37,435 bases of DNA from positions 1-37,435 of the forward strand of contig JAFSLX010000076.1 in NCBI GenBank assembly GCA_017448185.1. The letters are read 5' to 3'. The notes beneath the pieces were generated by a model. That model was not told where the DNA came from. It ran no database searches and saw only the letters and a list, made by a program, of their open reading frames with translations. Each line of letters opens with the position of its first letter. Positions within the stretch are counted from its first letter, which is position 1. Below, piece by piece: positions 24,267 to 32,922 of this stretch. The DNA is from Bacteroidales bacterium (GTDB lineage: Bacteria; Bacteroidota; Bacteroidia; Bacteroidales; P3). The translations under genes were made by a program, and so were the position numbers.

Positions 24267-24776
24267 TTATTTCAAATTCCTAAGTACCTCCCATCGCGGA
24301 TCAACTTCATCATCACTCTTTTGAAGTTCCTCATCACTGCTGATAAACTTCACCGTTTCGGGGTCACATTCTCCTTCGGGGTGCGAGTGCTGCATTGGTA
24401 TCCGCACGGCAACGAATTCATACAGCCACTGAGCCAAATCAATCTCGAAAGCGCTTTCGGGCAGCACCACCACATCTTCATCCTCACAGACCTCCGTATC
24501 GCTGAATCGAACAGTCAAATGTTCTTCTCCACTTATCGGGATGGTCATTTTGCCTAAGCACCGGTCGCAAAATGTTGTCAGCTCTCCTTCAAGTTTGAAA
24601 TCGAACATCAACATGCGTTCCATTCGCTCCATTTCAACCACAATTTCGACGTTAACATCTTCGATTTCGTCGTTTTCAAACTTATCGAAGAACAATTTAT
24701 TTAGGGCATATTCATAGGTATATTTACCTGGTTTTAAGCCACTAAACTGTATCGTCGTATCGCTTTTCCGGCTCAT
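24267..24776 (-). CDS. DUF177 (YceD-like) protein
   Basis: Protein of 169 aa of the YceD/DUF177 family, linked in bacteria and plants to 23S rRNA processing or accumulation. The hallmark CDRCL (one CxxC) sits near residue 70 in LTTFCDRCLGKMTIPISGE; a later acidic region and DPRWEVLRNL at the end fit the family. The start is ATG 24776: an AGGAG lies just upstream, and the promoter -7 element (24799-24806) would fall inside any longer reading beginning at the GTG 24809. It is the first gene of the conserved pair with rpmF. Confidence 0.9.
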   Translation of the reverse strand: MSRKSDTTIQFSGLKPGKYTYEYALNKLFFDKFENDEIEDVNVEIVVEMERMERMLMFDFKLEGELTTFCDRCLGKMTIPISGEEHLTVRFSDTEVCEDEDVVVLPESAFEIDLAQWLYEFVAVRIPMQHSHPEGECDPETVKFISSDEELQKSDDEVDPRWEVLRNLK

Positions 24777-24798
24777 TTTCACACTCCTATTGAGTTTG

Positions 24799-24829
24799 CA
24801 AAAATACACATATTTTTTGATTCCACAAA
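24799..24829 (-). promoter_or_regulatory. Bacteroidetes-type promoter of DUF177-rpmF
   Basis: Minus strand: -33 TTTG (complement of 24826-24829), a 19-bp spacer and -7 TATTTTTG (complement of 24799-24806). It decides the start of the DUF177 gene at 24776. Confidence 0.88.
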
Positions 24830-24897
24830 AAAAAAGTTAATTTCTGTTTTTTTTATGTCATTTTTTCTTATTTTTTAACAGACTCGAATTTTTTGTG

Positions 24898-24905
24898 TAA
24901 TTTTG
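24898..24905 (+). promoter_or_regulatory. Probable -7 element for the DUF6029 operon
   Basis: TAATTTTG fits TAnnTTTG. The -33 position is T-rich without TTTG, so it is weaker than the other promoters. The predicted transcript start (about 24911) makes the ATG at 24930 the sensible start codon. Confidence 0.55.
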
Positions 24906-24929
24906 CAAATGGAAAAACAACGACAAAAA

Positions 24930-26600
24930 ATGAAACGAAAACTATGTTTGATGGCAGCAATAACGCTGTCATTAACTGGAGCCATTAAGGCTCAGGGGAT
25001 TATGGGCGGACACGTGACAGGCAATGTGCAACTCGATGCGCAAATGTCGCGCGAGGACACAGTAATCGGAGCCGAAAATGTTCCGGAAAAACTGCTGATG
25101 AACGCCCGGGCAGACATTCTTTACACAAACGGCGACTTCAGCGCTGGTCTGCGCTTTGAGATGTACCAGAATCCCTTGCTAGGGTTCGATGCCCAATACA
25201 AGGGGCAAGGGGTAGCCAACTATTTCGTAGCCTACAACGGCAAACAGTTGAGTGTCACAGCAGGTAACTTCTACGAACAATTTGGAAGCGGAATGATTTT
25301 GCGCACGTATGAAGACCGTTACTTGGGACTCGACAACTCTCTGCTTGGTTTAAATGTACATTTTCGTCCCTTTGAAGGAGTAACACTGAAAGCACTTGCT
25401 GGCAAACAACGTATTTACTGGAACTATGGTGCGGGGCTTGTGCGTGGCGTGGACGGTGAAGTGAACTTGAACAGCCTCATCAGTTCGATAGCTGACAGCA
25501 AATTGCGCCTCACTTTGGGTGCGGGATTCGTTTCGAAATATGAAGAAGACGAAAACATTCCCTCACCCGACAATCCCGAGTTTCGTCTCAATCTACCACT
25601 CAACGTGGGAGCTGGAGCCGTGCGTATGGATGTGAGCTACGGGCACTGGAGTCTCCAGGCAGAATACGCCAGAAAAGGACAGGACCCTTCGATAATGAAC
25701 AACTACATATATCGTCCTGGGGAAGCTTTGATGATAAATACCACCTGGTCACAACGCGGATTCAGTGCTAATCTGCAAGCCAAGCACGTAGATAACATGA
25801 GTTTCAAGTCGGTGCGTTCGCAGAGCGGCGAAATGCTGTATATTAATTACATACCAGCCATCACAAAACAACATACTTACGCTTTCCTGTCAATGTATCC
25901 TTATGCCACCCAAGTGACTGGCGAAAACGGGCTGCAGGCCGATGTGATGTACAAATTCCAAAAAGGAACTCTTTTAGGAGGAAAATATGGCACCGACATC
26001 CACATCAATAGTGCCGTTATTACCGCCCTTGACACCATACGTACTGGCGGAGTAGGGACCGAAGGCTATACTGCCAAATGGTTTGCCCTCGGAGAACTAT
26101 ACTATGGCGACGTTTCGGTTGAAGTGGCCAAGAAACTGAGCAAAAGCGTGAAACTCACCACTACCTACGCTTATCAAGTGTTTAATCCCGTGGTGGAAGG
26201 ACATGCTCCCGACCTGTACCATAACCACGTGGTGGTTGCAGACCTGTCGTGGAAAGTAAACAAGAAGCATTCACTGCGCTTCGAAGCCGAGTGGATGGGC
26301 AGCGACAGTTATTACAATGCTAAAGATGAGCACCATACCGACCGACGTGCCGGCGACTGGATTATGGGACTGGTGGAGTGGAACATCGGTAGCCACTTCT
26401 TTGTCTCGGCCAGTGACCAGTATGCCTATAACGATGGGATAGGAAACTACTACAACCTCTCGGTGGGCTACACGCAGGGAGCCACTCGTTTACAACTGGG
26501 CTACGGGAAACAACGTGAAGGCTTGCTTTGCATTGGAGGTGTGTGCCGTCAGGTACCTGCCAGCAATGGATTGACTTTCAGTTTAACAACAAGTTTCTAA
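24930..26600 (+). CDS. DUF6029-like outer-membrane beta-barrel protein
   Basis: Protein of 556 aa with a signal peptide (about 1-22, ending AIKAQ). The rest is a chain of amphipathic beta strands rich in Tyr, Trp and Gly (NYFVAYNGKQLSVTAGNFYEQFGSGM, WFALGELYYGDVSVEV, YYNLSVGYTQGATRLQLGYG) ending in TFSLTTSF, a typical terminal barrel strand with a final Phe. I recognise it as the DUF6029 type of Bacteroidetes; no function is known to me. The ATG at 24930 is preferred to 24909, which would coincide with the transcript start. It is first in a four-gene unit, 13 bp before the Omp28-like gene. Confidence 0.82.
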   Translation: MKRKLCLMAAITLSLTGAIKAQGIMGGHVTGNVQLDAQMSREDTVIGAENVPEKLLMNARADILYTNGDFSAGLRFEMYQNPLLGFDAQYKGQGVANYFVAYNGKQLSVTAGNFYEQFGSGMILRTYEDRYLGLDNSLLGLNVHFRPFEGVTLKALAGKQRIYWNYGAGLVRGVDGEVNLNSLISSIADSKLRLTLGAGFVSKYEEDENIPSPDNPEFRLNLPLNVGAGAVRMDVSYGHWSLQAEYARKGQDPSIMNNYIYRPGEALMINTTWSQRGFSANLQAKHVDNMSFKSVRSQSGEMLYINYIPAITKQHTYAFLSMYPYATQVTGENGLQADVMYKFQKGTLLGGKYGTDIHINSAVITALDTIRTGGVGTEGYTAKWFALGELYYGDVSVEVAKKLSKSVKLTTTYAYQVFNPVVEGHAPDLYHNHVVVADLSWKVNKKHSLRFEAEWMGSDSYYNAKDEHHTDRRAGDWIMGLVEWNIGSHFFVSASDQYAYNDGIGNYYNLSVGYTQGATRLQLGYGKQREGLLCIGGVCRQVPASNGLTFSLTTSF

Positions 26601-26613
26601 ATAGAATAAAGAT

Positions 26614-27444
26614 ATGAAAAAGATATTTTATTATTTGATGGGTATAATTGGGACAATAAGTCTTGCATGTTGCGACAAGATTAATCCTGAAGAATATACA
26701 ATCTACGACGGAGCAGTGATAAAATGGGAAAAAACCAATACTACGATTACTCCCGTGCAACGTGTCTATGTGGAGAAATACACAGGTCCGAAATGTAACA
26801 ACTGCCCATTGGCCGATGCCACTCTAAACAATATTCACAACGAAAACGTGGTGGTAGTTTCAATCAACCATCCTACTGGCCAAGGCACACCTTTCCCCGA
26901 CCAACCCGACATGCGCACTGACGGTGGCAATGCTTGGGACAATTATTTCGGTATCAACGCCATTCCATCTGCCTTTATCAACCGAGACCAGAGCAAACTG
27001 TATCAAGGATCAATGGATAATATCGTGAGCGATATAGACCAAGCATTATCAATGACACCGATTGTAGCATTAGATGTGGCAGCCAATGCAACATTAAATA
27101 ACGATTACGTCTTTGTCAACATTGACTTAATGTTTGCAAAAGCATACAACCGACCCGTGACAATGACAGTAGCCTTGATTGAGGATTCGCTTTACTACAA
27201 ACAGTTGCTACCCGACAATAGCGTCGACGAGAACTATGTACATAACCACATGTTGCGCAAAGTAATCACAGGTTTTTGGGGTCGCGACGTAGAGGCTACC
27301 GGAACTGCAGGGGAATGTGTGCTGGGAGAGCTGGAATTCTCCCCCAGCGACGACGTCAAACTGCAAAACTGTCATATTGTCGCCTTTGTAAGTGACAAGT
27401 CTTCGCGCAAAGTGCTGAATGTAGCATCGTGCAAAATTGAATAA
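26614..27444 (+). CDS. Omp28-related lipoprotein with thioredoxin-like CxxC
   Basis: Protein of 276 aa. A short signal ends in the lipobox LACC, so an outer-membrane lipoprotein is likely. The first half resembles the Omp28 family: VYVEKYTGPKCNNCPLADATLNNI has a CxxC in a thioredoxin-like setting, followed by VVVVSINHPTG and INAIPSAFINR (a cis-Pro-like position). The second half (about 145-276) is a beta-rich domain with LIEDSLYYKQ, YVHNHMLRKVITGFWG and CHIVAFVSDK. Omp28 proteins are surface lipoproteins, first studied in Porphyromonas, with no settled function. It directly abuts the MATE gene (TAA then ATG). Confidence 0.85.
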   Translation: MKKIFYYLMGIIGTISLACCDKINPEEYTIYDGAVIKWEKTNTTITPVQRVYVEKYTGPKCNNCPLADATLNNIHNENVVVVSINHPTGQGTPFPDQPDMRTDGGNAWDNYFGINAIPSAFINRDQSKLYQGSMDNIVSDIDQALSMTPIVALDVAANATLNNDYVFVNIDLMFAKAYNRPVTMTVALIEDSLYYKQLLPDNSVDENYVHNHMLRKVITGFWGRDVEATGTAGECVLGELEFSPSDDVKLQNCHIVAFVSDKSSRKVLNVASCKIE

Positions 27445-28785
27445 ATGAACAAGCGTATCCTCGGGCTTGCCTTGCCCAACATAATCACCAATATTACCAT
27501 ACCTCTTCTCGGCATGGTAGATATGGCTATTGTGGGGCATCTCTCCGCCGCGCATATAGGTGCCATTGCCATTGGCACACAACTTTTCAACCTCATCTAC
27601 TGGAACTTTGGCTTCTTAAGAATGGGTACCAGCGGATTCACAGCCCAAGCTTTCGGTGCCGAGCGATGGGACGAGGCGGTGAAGATTCTCATCCGTGCTT
27701 GCACCATTGCTTTGGCCATAGCTCTGCTCATCATAGCGTTGCAATGGCCAATCTCTCTCGCCGTACCATATATTTTTGAAGGGAGCAACCATGTGCTTAA
27801 CCTAACACTAACCTACTTCTTTGTACGCATTTGGGCCGCTCCTGCAACATTAGGGCTTTACGCTATCAAGGGTTGGTTTATCGGCATGCAAGATTCCAAA
27901 ACTCCCATGTGGATAGCCATTGCCCTCAATATTATTAACATTTTGGCCTCGCTAATCTTTGTGCTGGTGCTGAAATGGGATATTTTTGGCGTGGCACTGG
28001 GCACGGTTATCGCCAACTACTCAGGCTTGGCCATGGGGTTATTCTTCCTCCGTCGCAAGTTCCGCAATTTTAATCCACTCTCCTCTTTCCGCCCTTCTCT
28101 TTCCTCCATAAAAGAGGCTCTCCTTTGGAACGAAATGCGCCGCTTCTTCAAAGTCAATTCCGACATTTTTCTCCGTACACTTTGTCTGTCAGGTGTCTTC
28201 ACATTTATCACCGCCGCCTCCAGCCATATCAGCGACCAAATATTGGCAGTCGATGCCCTATTGCTGCAATTCTTCACTCTCTTCAGCTACATCATGGATG
28301 GCTTTGCCTACGCCGGAGAGAGCCTTGTTGGCCGGCATATTGGTGCCCGACAGAAACGTCATCTGAAACTTGCAGTGCAACTGCTCATTCTGTGGGGACT
28401 TGCTCTTACAGTGGTCTTCACAGGTTTATATGCATCTTTTGGCAACCAATTCTTACATATTTTCACTGACAAAGAAGACATTATCATTGCTGCTGGGAAT
28501 TATATGGGGTGGGTTCTTGCCATACCGATCTGTGGATTTGCCGCATTCCTTTTTGACGGAATCTTCATTGGCGCCACTGCAACACACACCATGCGCAACG
28601 CCATGTTCATTGCCACCGCCGCTTTCTTTGCCGTTTACTATGGTCTAAAACATTACTATGGTGCCAACATAGACGAACACGCATGGAACAACATTCTATG
28701 GATTGCCTTCATGGTCTTCCTGATTCTCCGCGGCCTGCTTCAAGCACTTCGTCTGCGAAGAGATGTCTATAAACAAGCTGAATAA
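27445..28785 (+). CDS. MATE-family efflux transporter
   Basis: Inner-membrane multidrug/toxic-compound exporter of 446 aa with about 12 hydrophobic segments in two related halves, normal for MATE. The start LGLALPNIITNITIPLLGMVDMAIVGHL and the following FGFLRMGTSGFTAQAFGAE are characteristic and closest by eye to the DinF-like branch. Transport driven by Na+ or H+ is known for the family; the substrate is unknown. Its ATG follows the Omp28 stop with no gap, and its stop overlaps the patatin start by one base (TAATG). Confidence 0.95.
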   Translation: MNKRILGLALPNIITNITIPLLGMVDMAIVGHLSAAHIGAIAIGTQLFNLIYWNFGFLRMGTSGFTAQAFGAERWDEAVKILIRACTIALAIALLIIALQWPISLAVPYIFEGSNHVLNLTLTYFFVRIWAAPATLGLYAIKGWFIGMQDSKTPMWIAIALNIINILASLIFVLVLKWDIFGVALGTVIANYSGLAMGLFFLRRKFRNFNPLSSFRPSLSSIKEALLWNEMRRFFKVNSDIFLRTLCLSGVFTFITAASSHISDQILAVDALLLQFFTLFSYIMDGFAYAGESLVGRHIGARQKRHLKLAVQLLILWGLALTVVFTGLYASFGNQFLHIFTDKEDIIIAAGNYMGWVLAIPICGFAAFLFDGIFIGATATHTMRNAMFIATAAFFAVYYGLKHYYGANIDEHAWNNILWIAFMVFLILRGLLQALRLRRDVYKQAE

Positions 28786-30779
28786 TGAAACAACTGGCAA
28801 TATTATTACTTATTTTTCTGACTGCCACCACAGCGACTGCACAATACAACTCCAACCTCGACCGTCCCAAAGTAGCGGTAGTGCTCAGTGGTGGCGGTGC
28901 AAAAGGCGTAGCTCATATCAGCGCTTTAAAAGTAATTGAAGAGGCTGGTATTCCAGTCGATATCATCTGCGGTACCAGCATGGGCAGTCTTATTGGCGGA
29001 CTGTATTCTATCGGATGGTCACCCAAGGAACTCGACTCACTTGTACGGTCTCAAAACTGGACATTCTTACTAAGCGACCGCACCAATCAATCTTTGATGA
29101 ACCTTTCTGAGCGTCGACGTGAGAACACCTATGCCCTTGGCCACACCATTACATTTGGCCGTCGACAACAACAAGGCGGAGGTGTACTGGCAGGTTCCAA
29201 CCTGGCCGTACTCTTCGAAAATTTATGCGAAGGGTATCTCGATTCAATGGATTTCAACCAATTACCCATACCTTTTGCCTGTGTGGCAACCGATATTGTG
29301 ACCAATACTGAGGTCGACTTCCATAGCGGTTTCTTACCTCAAGCCATGCGCTCGTCAATGGCCATTCCTGGCGTATTTACCCCTGTAAGAATTGGCGACA
29401 GCGTATTGGTCGATGGCGGTCTGCGCAACAATTATCCAGCCGACATTGCCCGTGCCATGGGTGCCGATATTATCATTGGTGTAACGGTACAAGGCGACCT
29501 ATTGAAAGCCGACGAACTTTCCAACACCGCCTCCATTCTGGGACAGATTGTTGATTATAACTGCAAAAACAAATATGAAGACAATCTGAGGATGAGTGAC
29601 ATAGTGATGAAAGTAAATGTTGAAGGTTATAGCGCTGCCAGTTTTGTCGACGATGCAATCGACACCTTGCTACGTCGTGGCGAGGAGGAGGCATTACGTC
29701 ACTGGGATGAATTGGTGGCTCTTCGCGAACGTTTTTTTTCGTCTGGCACCATCATCCGCCATCACCGTCCACATCGCGATACCTCTTACCTGATCCATCA
29801 CAAATCCAGCATTCACAAGCAGCCTATTGCACGGGTGGGGTTTCGATTCGACAGCGAAGAGCTTGGCTCACTCTTGCTCGGCATTGCCGCCCCTATCAAA
29901 ATATTCCGTCCCAGCGATTTGCACGCATCGCTACGTCTCGGCAACCGTTTGATGGCACAAGTGGGATTCGACGGTCTGTTTAGCATCAACTACACTTTCC
30001 GACGCAACGATCTCGACATCTACTCCAATGGCATTCGCAACTACAATATCCGATATCGACAACATCAGGCCGATTTTGTACCGTTCAACTATAAGCTAAA
30101 AAAATATACCATTCAGGTCGGTATCCGATGGGACTATTTTGATTATTACGGAAGGTTACTGTCTCTAAACGGTAGCACCTTCGACACCGAAGACGACCAT
30201 TACTTCAGTTACCGACTCGAAGCAAACCTCAACACAGAAAACCGTTGGTATTTTCCTTCCAAAGGACAGCGTGTTCATATTGGCTATGCTTATCGTACTA
30301 CCAATTTAGTACAGTTTAAAAATGATTTCGGTTTGAGCGATATCATTGTACACTGGCGTATCAATATACCACTCACTCCTCGTCTCACATTTCAACCCAT
30401 GATTTACGGACGCTGCTTACTGGGAAAGGATATTCCTTTTGCATTCCGCAACACATTGGGCAACGAAACTTTTAGTCACTATATTGAACAGCAACTGCCA
30501 TTTGCCGGTATTGGCAATGTGGAATATATCGACAATCAGATAGCAGCACTCCAACTGCAGCTTTCATGCCGAATTAGCAAAAGCCACTATGTACTTGTTC
30601 GCGGAGCAGCGGCCACAACAGCCACCTACGCGGAAAATCTACTGCAATTGCCCGACCTCTACGGTGTACAGGCTGGCTACAGTTACGTGTCACTCTTTGG
30701 TCCCATCGACGTTCGTGTCGGATGGTCGACTCGTACCCGCAAGGCCAACATCTACCTTAATTTCGGGCACATCTTTTAA
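28785..30779 (+). CDS. Patatin-like phospholipase fused to a C-terminal outer-membrane beta-barrel
   Basis: Protein of 664 aa with a signal peptide (about 1-20, ending ATAQ). The patatin domain (about 27-320) has the oxyanion loop GGGAKG (36-41), the nucleophile elbow GTSMG with S65 and the dyad aspartate D210 in DGG, so the lipase site is complete. The C-terminal half (about 345-664) is beta-rich with many aromatic strands (RWDYFDYYGRLL, YVSLFGPIDVRVGWSTR, NIYLNFGHIF) and a terminal Phe, consistent with an Omp85/BamA-like barrel as in type Vd proteins. It probably acts on phospholipids at the outer membrane. It is last in a tightly packed operon; its stop overlaps the convergent TlpA-like gene by 4 bp. 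Confidence 0.92.
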   Translation: MKQLAILLLIFLTATTATAQYNSNLDRPKVAVVLSGGGAKGVAHISALKVIEEAGIPVDIICGTSMGSLIGGLYSIGWSPKELDSLVRSQNWTFLLSDRTNQSLMNLSERRRENTYALGHTITFGRRQQQGGGVLAGSNLAVLFENLCEGYLDSMDFNQLPIPFACVATDIVTNTEVDFHSGFLPQAMRSSMAIPGVFTPVRIGDSVLVDGGLRNNYPADIARAMGADIIIGVTVQGDLLKADELSNTASILGQIVDYNCKNKYEDNLRMSDIVMKVNVEGYSAASFVDDAIDTLLRRGEEEALRHWDELVALRERFFSSGTIIRHHRPHRDTSYLIHHKSSIHKQPIARVGFRFDSEELGSLLLGIAAPIKIFRPSDLHASLRLGNRLMAQVGFDGLFSINYTFRRNDLDIYSNGIRNYNIRYRQHQADFVPFNYKLKKYTIQVGIRWDYFDYYGRLLSLNGSTFDTEDDHYFSYRLEANLNTENRWYFPSKGQRVHIGYAYRTTNLVQFKNDFGLSDIIVHWRINIPLTPRLTFQPMIYGRCLLGKDIPFAFRNTLGNETFSHYIEQQLPFAGIGNVEYIDNQIAALQLQLSCRISKSHYVLVRGAAATTATYAENLLQLPDLYGVQAGYSYVSLFGPIDVRVGWSTRTRKANIYLNFGHIF

Positions 30780-31267
30780 AGAAGTTCGCGCACTTTCGCT
30801 ATCACCTCTTCTTCGCCACCATCTTGGTAACCAGCATGCTGCCACACAATCTCACCTTTGCCGTTGAGAATAAAGGTGTGAGGCACATTGACAACATTCA
30901 TGGCGCGTTTGAGGTCACTGTTCTGGTCAAGATAGACCTCATACGGCCAGTCAAGACCTTCGACATGAGGTTTGACCTTATTGACGCTACGCGAGTCATC
31001 GATAGAGATGGCCACAATCTTCACACCAGTCTCCTCTTGCCACTCCTCATAGACTTCCTTGATGTTGTTGAGCTCACGATTGCAGGGTTTGCACCAAGTG
31101 GCCCAGAAACTGACAATCACAGGGCGACCATCATTCTGAATAACAGACGACTGCACAGTCTGTCCATCGAGGGTACGAAGCGTGATGTTGCCGGGCAGCG
31201 TAGCATTCTGAGCCATCAGCGTGCCGCAAGCCACAAGGGCTAATAAGGATAATAAAATACGTTTCAT
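30776..31267 (-). CDS. TlpA-like exported thioredoxin-fold protein
   Basis: Protein of 163 aa with a thioredoxin fold of the TlpA/ResA type. The active site WATWCKPC is followed by KIVAISIDDSRSVNK and the cis-Pro loop NVVNVPHTFIL. The ATG at 31267 gives a proper signal peptide (MKRILLSLLALVACGTLMAQ); a longer reading from a TTG at 31342 would run into the upstream gene. VACG could also act as a lipobox, so lipoprotein or soluble periplasmic forms are both possible. It is the last of a seven-gene minus-strand run, 16 bp after the polyprenyl synthase gene. It is likely a disulphide reductase or oxidase of the envelope; partner unknown. Confidence 0.9.
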   Translation of the reverse strand: MKRILLSLLALVACGTLMAQNATLPGNITLRTLDGQTVQSSVIQNDGRPVIVSFWATWCKPCNRELNNIKEVYEEWQEETGVKIVAISIDDSRSVNKVKPHVEGLDWPYEVYLDQNSDLKRAMNVVNVPHTFILNGKGEIVWQHAGYQDGGEEEVIAKVRELL

Positions 31268-31283
31268 TGTTGATAATATTTTT

Positions 31284-32033
31284 TTATTTAGTATTCGTTT
31301 GGGCTGTTTTATTGCAATCATAAGAAGGTAATTGGGCAACAATGCCAGGCCACTGGTCAGCCAAAGTATTCCAACGCGGCATTTCTGCTGCTATCAAGGT
31401 GTCGGTTTCGACAGTTGCCTCACCGTCGGCAATGTCGTCATAAAGTTGGAATAGGCGACCATAGCAGAGTCCCAAATCATAGCACTCGGGATTACCCAAA
31501 GCACACGCCGTAGCAAAGAGACAGGCTGTTTTACCATCGATTATTTGCAAATATGTTGAGCGGCGATTGCCGTCGGTGGCTTGAAGTTCTTGTGCAAACA
31601 ATTCGGCCTCGGTCATAGCTGTGACCACCTGGATAATACGGCGGGTGGCATTACGGTCATCGACTTCGTCAAGTAGTTTCATCAACTGTGCCAGCAGGTA
31701 ATCGCCTACCAAGACAGCCACACTGTTGCCCCAACGGCCGTTGACCGACTCTCGCCCTCGGCGAATCTCGTCATGGTCGATAACATCGTCATGAACCAGC
31801 GACACATTGTGCAGCATCTCTACAGCGGTAGCCAACAGCAATGTACGCCGTGAAAGGAAAGCCTCTTCTCCAAGGGTGGCAGCCGACAAGAGGGTAAGTC
31901 TGGGGCGCAGCATCTTGCCACTGCGCTCCACCACATACTCTTCAACCAACCGCAACAGAGCCACATCGCCGGAGACCATCCGGCGCATATATTCCTGTCG
32001 TACCTCGGCAAGCCTATCCTCTAAACCCTTCAT
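31284..32033 (-). CDS. Polyprenyl (trans-isoprenyl) diphosphate synthase, short form
   Basis: Enzyme of 249 aa condensing isopentenyl diphosphate with allylic diphosphates. The early motif SGKMLRPRLTLLSAA (about 38-52), the first Asp-rich motif HDDVIDHDEIRRG (DDVID, 82-86) and the second LYDDIAD (DDIAD, 199-203) are all present. It ends about 46 residues after the second motif without the usual GKP.G.D...GK.TLP block; family members are usually about 300-330 aa. The start ATG 32031-32033 lies inside the 3' end of dapA (20-bp overlap in another frame), favouring coupling. Chain length of product is unknown, and loss of the C-terminal helices may alter specificity. Confidence 0.87.
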   Translation of the reverse strand: MKGLEDRLAEVRQEYMRRMVSGDVALLRLVEEYVVERSGKMLRPRLTLLSAATLGEEAFLSRRTLLLATAVEMLHNVSLVHDDVIDHDEIRRGRESVNGRWGNSVAVLVGDYLLAQLMKLLDEVDDRNATRRIIQVVTAMTEAELFAQELQATDGNRRSTYLQIIDGKTACLFATACALGNPECYDLGLCYGRLFQLYDDIADGEATVETDTLIAAEMPRWNTLADQWPGIVAQLPSYDCNKTAQTNTK

Positions 32034-32916
32034 TGTACAATGTCGACAACTTGTTATAGAGCGGCTTGCTAACCTTGACCAACGGCAGACGCAGCACATT
32101 GGTAATCTGACCTTCAATTTCAAGCAATGCTTTGATTCCCGAAGGATTGCCCTCTTCGAAAATGGCGTGCATCAGGGGAAGCATACGGTAATGGAGCGGA
32201 AGGGCTTTCTTGAGGTCTCCCTTCATGGCAAAACGGACCATCTGCGACATTTCTGCTGGCAAAGCGTTGGACATCACACTGATTACGCCATCGGCTCCGA
32301 GCGTTATCATCGGATATGTCAGTGCATCGTCGCCAGAGATAACCTTGAAGTTGTCTGGACGATTGCGGAGAATATCCATCACCTGCTGCAAATTGCCACT
32401 GGCCTCCTTGATGCCGATAATATTAGCACAATCGGCAGCGAGCGCCAAGGTTGTCTCAGCAGTCATATTAACCCCCGTACGGCCAGGTACATTGTACATC
32501 ACCACCGGAACCGGTGAAGCCTCGGCCACACTGCGATAGTGCTGGTACAAACCACGCTGGTTGGGTTTGTTATAATAGGGGGTGACGCTGAGCAGACCAC
32601 TGATGCCGTCGAAATTGGTACGTGCAATCGTATCTGTAACACTGAGGGTATTGTTACCACCCAAGCCAAGCATGATGGGACAGCGGCCGGCGACGGTTTC
32701 AACAATGAATCCCTGCACCGCAGAGCGCTCGCTCTCGGTCATGGTAGCTGCCTCGCTGGTGGTGCCAAGGGCTACAATATAATCAACTCCCGAGGAGATG
32801 ATATGTTCGATGAGCATTTCGAGTTTGGTGAAGTCGACTGTTTCCTGCTGCTTGCGGAAAGGCGTGACAAGAGCAACGCCGGTACCTATGAAAAGTTTAT
32901 TCAATGATGGTGCCAT
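32014..32916 (-). CDS. dapA: 4-hydroxy-tetrahydrodipicolinate synthase
   Basis: DapA of 300 aa, the first committed step of the lysine/diaminopimelate pathway (pyruvate plus aspartate semialdehyde). It has GTGVALVTPF (11-20), GTTSEAATM (51-59), the tyrosine pair region TPYYNKPNQRGLYQHY, Y141 in YNVPGRTG and the Schiff-base lysine K170 in IGIKEASGN. Length is typical. It overlaps the polyprenyl synthase start by 20 bp and lies 6 bp after the DUF6913 gene. Confidence 0.96.
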   Translation of the reverse strand: MAPSLNKLFIGTGVALVTPFRKQQETVDFTKLEMLIEHIISSGVDYIVALGTTSEAATMTESERSAVQGFIVETVAGRCPIMLGLGGNNTLSVTDTIARTNFDGISGLLSVTPYYNKPNQRGLYQHYRSVAEASPVPVVMYNVPGRTGVNMTAETTLALAADCANIIGIKEASGNLQQVMDILRNRPDNFKVISGDDALTYPMITLGADGVISVMSNALPAEMSQMVRFAMKGDLKKALPLHYRMLPLMHAIFEEGNPSGIKALLEIEGQITNVLRLPLVKVSKPLYNKLSTLYNEGFRG

Positions 32917-32922
32917 AACACA

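Noticed and set aside
24777..24809. Longer DUF177 reading from GTG at 24809
   Set aside because: The promoter -7 element (24799-24806) lies inside it, and a good AGGAG precedes the ATG at 24776.
31268..31342. Longer TlpA-like reading from TTG at 31342
   Set aside because: It would overlap the polyprenyl synthase gene and hide the signal peptide that begins at 31267.
31284..32123. Longer polyprenyl synthase reading from 32123
   Set aside because: The extra 30 residues are translated from dapA sequence in another frame and do not look like the family; the ATG at 32033 gives the expected N-terminus.
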